Assembly (NCBI GenBank): GCA_035293845.1
Contig: DATGMB010000088.1
Location: forward strand, 1-44,348
From: DATGMB01 sp035293845
Lineage (GTDB): Bacteria > Acidobacteriota > Terriglobia > Bryobacterales > Bryobacteraceae
Length of the DNA stretch: 44,348 nucleotides
Reading direction: 5' to 3'
The first letter of the stretch is position 1; the number at the start of each line of letters is the position of its first letter. The notes under the pieces are model-generated. The model was given only the letters and a program-made list of their open reading frames with translations, searched no databases and was not told where the DNA came from. Positions 41,186-44,348 of this stretch are shown in pieces. Position numbers and translations under genes: made by a program.

Positions 41186-44125
41186 CTACTGGCCGGAGAC
41201 CGGGACGTACGCGATATTGCTGACGAAGGTATCCTGCGCAATCGTAATCGGCATGGCCGAGGTCGTCGGCAGGGCGCTGTTCAGGTGCAGCACGATCTTG
41301 TAAACCCCGACCGAGCCGGGCAGCAAGCTGGCCGAGATCACATCGGCGGTCTTGCCACCCGCCAGCGACGAAACCGCGTGCGGCGTATCATCGGGCGGCT
41401 GCGTCTGCGGTCCGTTCGCGGGCCACTGCGCGCCCGTGACCAGCAGACTGGAGACGGTATCGGTGAGGACCGGCAGACCCAGGCCCGTCGCGTACAATTC
41501 GATGAACTCGCCCGGCGCGGCCGGGTTCTGCGCGGTGATCGGCGCTCCCTCCACGTTGGCGCAGCAGAGCGTGGTGCCGAAGGGCGTTATGATCAACGTC
41601 GCCCCGCTGGACGCGCTGGCGCCCATGGTGATGGTGTTACCGATCGGCCCCTGCACCCGCGCCTGCAGCACGATACGGTCGTACTCCCCGGCGGCATAGG
41701 CAGTGACCACCGGGTCGCCGTTGTTGATCAGCGCGATCAGGTTGTCCCGGACGGTATCGAGCGTATCGCCCGCCTGCACGGTGTACGAATAGGAGCGGTC
41801 CTGCACCGTGATGGTGGCCACGTCGTTGGCCGTGATGGTGCCGTCCACGGACACGAGGCCGACCGCGCTCGACGATCCGTGGAACGCCACCGCCATCGCA
41901 GGATTCGTTCCGCTCTGCGTGTAAATCCCCGGATTCGCCGGCACGATGCTCACCGCCACCGGCGTGGTCGTCATCACCGAGCCGTCCGGCATCTCCGACC
42001 GCACATACGCGTTGATGCTCGTGGTGTCAACCACCTCCCACGGAATCTGCGCGTTGATCTGGAACGGCGAGACGTAGAGCAGCGGCGCCGGAATGCCGTT
42101 GAAGTATACTTGCGTTCCGCCCAGCTTGGTGGGCAACTGCGGCTTCGAGAGATCCGCGCTGGCCGACCCCGCGCTCAGGTTGCAACTGGCCCAGCCGATG
42201 CAGCCCTGAATTGTGACGAGCGTGCCCGGCGCGACTTTCGCCGCATCTGCGCCGCCCGAAAGGTTGGCATTCGCCGCCGTGGCCGTGACCGTCGCGCCGC
42301 TCGAAACCGTCGCCGAGTACGTCGTATTGTTGCCGGCGCTGCCCGGCGTCCGGGAAGTCAGCACGACTTCGGTGCCGCTCGTATCCGCCGTAGCGATTAC
42401 ATTCGGGTCGCCCCCCCCGCTATTGCTCGAATTGATGGCGTTGACCAGGGCCTGCACGACGCTCGCAATCGTGTCCGTCGCCTTGACCGTATAGGTATAA
42501 TTGGTGCCGGCGATCGTGATCGTCACCACGTCGTTCGCCTTAATGGTTCCCCCGATCGTCACCGTTCCATTGGCAATCACGTCCGTCGTGGCGGAATTCG
42601 TGACGCCCTGGTAGGGCACGGTGGCCGAAGCCGGGGTGTAAACCGTGATGCGCCGGTTATAGGGATCGCTGACGTAAAGGTTGAGGCCGTCCCAGGCCAG
42701 CGACGTCGGCGTGTTCACCGAGTCCGCGGCGTCCGTCGCCTGGTCCACGTCGCCGCCGATCTGCCCGATGATCAGGTCCGCGGAAGCGCCGCTCTGATTG
42801 GGAATGTGGTTGAACACCAGGACGCGGTCGTTGCCGCCGTCCGCAATAAAGAGCTGCGTGCCGGTCGAGAGCGCGAATCGCGGGAAGTTCAGTGTCGCGT
42901 TGCAAATGGCGGGGTAGGTGGCGTTGCCGTTGCTGTCCGTGCCGTTCGATTGCGTGCAGAGCACCGGCGCCTGCTTATTGTTGTTGGTGGAATCGGTGGT
43001 GTAGGCGTCGTTGGCGCGCCCGTGATTCAGGTCGGGCTGGCCGATGGCGAAGCTCGCCGCCGCGGCATTGCTCGTCGGAATCGTGTTCCATACCAGGACG
43101 CGGTTGTACCCCAGGTCGGTCACAAACAGCCGCACGCCGTCCGAACTCACCGACACGGGCGACAGCATGTTGGTCGCGGTGGCGGTGCTGGTGGTCGTGA
43201 CGTCCGTGCTGTCGCTGTTCTGCGAAAGCTCCGGCACGTTGTGAGTCGTGAAATTGGGTTGCCCGAGCACCACATCCGCGGCCGCGCCGTTCGCGGTCGG
43301 GATCGTGTTGTAAATCAGGACGCGGTCATCGTCCGTATCCGCGATGTACAGCTTGCCGTTCTGAATCCAGACGCCTTCCGGACCGCTCAGCGATTTGGCC
43401 GTGGGTGAGCTCCCGGAAGCCGTAGTGCTGGTGAAATTCGGCTGCCCCACCACCACGTCCGCCGGCTGATTGTTGCTCGTCGGGATGTGGTTCCAGATCA
43501 GCACGCGGTTGTGATCGGTATCCGCCACCACCAGGTGCACGCCGTCCGAAGCCACGGCGGTGGGCGCGCGCAGCGAGCTGGAGGTCGCGGTCAGGTTCAG
43601 GGTGTTGGTGGTAAAGTCCGGCTGGCCGAGCACCAGCGACGCCGCGCCGACGCAGACCGGGCACTTGCTGTTATTCGACAGCTCCGCGCTCGGAGCGGGG
43701 AGCATCGAGGAGAGGCCCTTGAACAGCAGGATGCGATGATTCACCGGCGTGGCGCCGAGGCGGTTCGAATCCGCCACGAACAGGGTGTCGCCCGCGTAGG
43801 CGATGCCGCCCGCCGCGCCCAGAATGGTGTCGCTCGAGTTCGGGTCCTGGCTGGTGAACGTGGTCTGGCCGATGACCAGCCGGGCAGCCTGGCCCGTGGT
43901 GAACGTAGCACCACCGGGCGCCGCAACCGACGGAGCGGGAGCCTGGAGCATCGCGGAGGTCTTCCCCATCGAGCGCCGCGCCGCGCGCTGTTTCGCGGCG
44001 TTCGCGGCGATCCCGGACCGCGTTTTCGTTTTCGCGGTGCTGCCGGTCCGGCCCATAACCAGATTGCCGTCGTTCTGCGCCGCCAGCGCGGCGGCGGAAA
44101 GTAGCAAAACAGAGATGCACTTCAT
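41186..44125 (-). CDS. Secreted six-bladed NHL propeller with Solibacter C-terminal domain
   Basis: From ATG 44125 the 979-residue protein has a signal peptide (MKCISVLLLSAAALAAQ) and a basic linker (about 26-60). Six propeller units follow (about 80-495), each with GQP(D/N)FT-like and AD(T/G)xxxRVLIxNxIPT motifs. A module of about 105 residues (about 517-625: TIKANDVVTITIAGTNYTYT) comes next. Last is the TIGR03437-like domain (about 630-979: YFNGIPAPLLYVSPFQINAQ, EFIELYATGLGLPVL). A second copy of the module (TITANDVATITVQDRSYSYT, about 758-848) interrupts that domain. Function unknown; an extracellular binding role is likely. ATG 44170 is in frame but would bury the signal. Confidence 0.88.
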   Translation of the reverse strand: MKCISVLLLSAAALAAQNDGNLVMGRTGSTAKTKTRSGIAANAAKQRAARRSMGKTSAMLQAPAPSVAAPGGATFTTGQAARLVIGQTTFTSQDPNSSDTILGAAGGIAYAGDTLFVADSNRLGATPVNHRILLFKGLSSMLPAPSAELSNNSKCPVCVGAASLVLGQPDFTTNTLNLTATSSSLRAPTAVASDGVHLVVADTDHNRVLIWNHIPTSNNQPADVVVGQPNFTSTTASGSSPTAKSLSGPEGVWIQNGKLYIADTDDDRVLIYNTIPTANGAAADVVLGQPNFTTHNVPELSQNSDSTDVTTTSTATATNMLSPVSVSSDGVRLFVTDLGYNRVLVWNTIPTSNAAAASFAIGQPDLNHGRANDAYTTDSTNNNKQAPVLCTQSNGTDSNGNATYPAICNATLNFPRFALSTGTQLFIADGGNDRVLVFNHIPNQSGASADLIIGQIGGDVDQATDAADSVNTPTSLAWDGLNLYVSDPYNRRITVYTPASATVPYQGVTNSATTDVIANGTVTIGGTIKANDVVTITIAGTNYTYTVKATDTIASVVQALVNAINSSNSGGGDPNVIATADTSGTEVVLTSRTPGSAGNNTTYSATVSSGATVTATAANANLSGGADAAKVAPGTLVTIQGCIGWASCNLSAGSASADLSKPQLPTKLGGTQVYFNGIPAPLLYVSPFQINAQIPWEVVDTTSINAYVRSEMPDGSVMTTTPVAVSIVPANPGIYTQSGTNPAMAVAFHGSSSAVGLVSVDGTITANDVATITVQDRSYSYTVQAGDTLDTVRDNLIALINNGDPVVTAYAAGEYDRIVLQARVQGPIGNTITMGASASSGATLIITPFGTTLCCANVEGAPITAQNPAAPGEFIELYATGLGLPVLTDTVSSLLVTGAQWPANGPQTQPPDDTPHAVSSLAGGKTADVISASLLPGSVGVYKIVLHLNSALPTTSAMPITIAQDTFVSNIAYVPVSGQ

Positions 44126-44169
44126 GCGCAGTTGTTTGTGACCCGATTCCGATGCGGCTTGAACTCCCA

Positions 44170-44178
44170 ATTATAGCA
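44170..44178 (-). promoter_or_regulatory. Extended -10 of the propeller gene
   Basis: On the minus strand, TGCTATAAT is a perfect extended -10, about 44 bases before ATG 44125. The -35 position (GGCCGA) is not a match. Nothing coding is evident from 44179 to the window end at 44348. Confidence 0.6.
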
Positions 44179-44348
44179 AGGGCTTGGAAGCATCGGCCTT
44201 AAGTTTGAGTGGCGCCCGGAGGCCACACCGGTGTGCGAAAACGGCACGACCGCGCGGCCTCGCCCGTCAGGAAAAACCACGCGCGGCAAAGCTTTGCGGG
44301 AAACGGGAGCGAGCACGGCGGAGGACGTTGCACGCCGGGGGCCACCGC

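Noticed and set aside
41285..43408. Plus-strand 707-codon frame over the propeller gene
   Set aside because: It is an Arg/Val/Gly-rich antisense shadow; the minus strand has signal peptide and repeat domains.

Overview
The window looks like chromosomal DNA from an Acidobacteriota member near Solibacter/Bryobacter. This is inferred from four things: GC-rich sequence; a secreted protein ending in the Solibacter-type C-terminal domain (TIGR03437-like); an 809-residue MacB/FtsX permease of the duplicated acidobacterial type; and a FecR protein beginning SDQYLWDRTG beside an ECF sigma factor. Short intergenic repeats of the 'accgcggagacgcagag' kind recur. I see no tRNA, rRNA, insertion sequence, prophage or CRISPR array, and no gene-free stretch longer than 300 bases.

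Layout. (1) 1-4728: the conserved oriC-side cluster rpmH-rnpA-yidD-yidC-khpB(jag)-mnmE, for ribosome, RNase P, membrane protein insertion and tRNA modification. rnpA and yidD lack any ATG/GTG/TTG start. The khpB-mnmE spacer is a tandem duplication carrying decayed copies of both flanking gene ends. (2) 4912-10643: secreted M16 protease, a D-2-hydroxyacid dehydrogenase, and a minus-strand operon of secreted unknown, ECF sigma and FecR. (3) 10730-17069: two overlapping GT-C membrane glycosyltransferase genes, a DUF4097-like lipoprotein and an orphan motAB pair. (4) 17073-21725: ADOP permease, two divergent receiver-only proteins that both lack the phosphoacceptor Asp and share an intergenic region with an 18-bp perfect palindrome, and an erythrin-VIT1 iron exporter (MbfA type). 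(5) 21782-29970: amidohydrolase, MFS exporter, and a pentose operon (SSS sugar symporter, FucI-family isomerase, AraB, AraD) that looks like an L-arabinose pathway without classical AraA. (6) 30228-34607: NHL-type secreted protein, molybdopterin oxidoreductase coupled to a lipoprotein, and a NarL-type regulator whose receiver is also phospho-dead. (7) 34841-44125: solitary HME-type RND pump with a tiny membrane protein, a GT39-like protein, a DksA-like zinc protein with a strong terminator, a NadD-like adenylyltransferase and a 979-residue secreted propeller protein.

Cross-cutting signals: many start codons lie only 6-9 nt after a good -10 box, suggesting frequent leaderless transcripts. All three receiver domains in the window have lost the phosphorylatable Asp (E, E, S). 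One nested-stem element at 39922-39979 is a candidate structured RNA.
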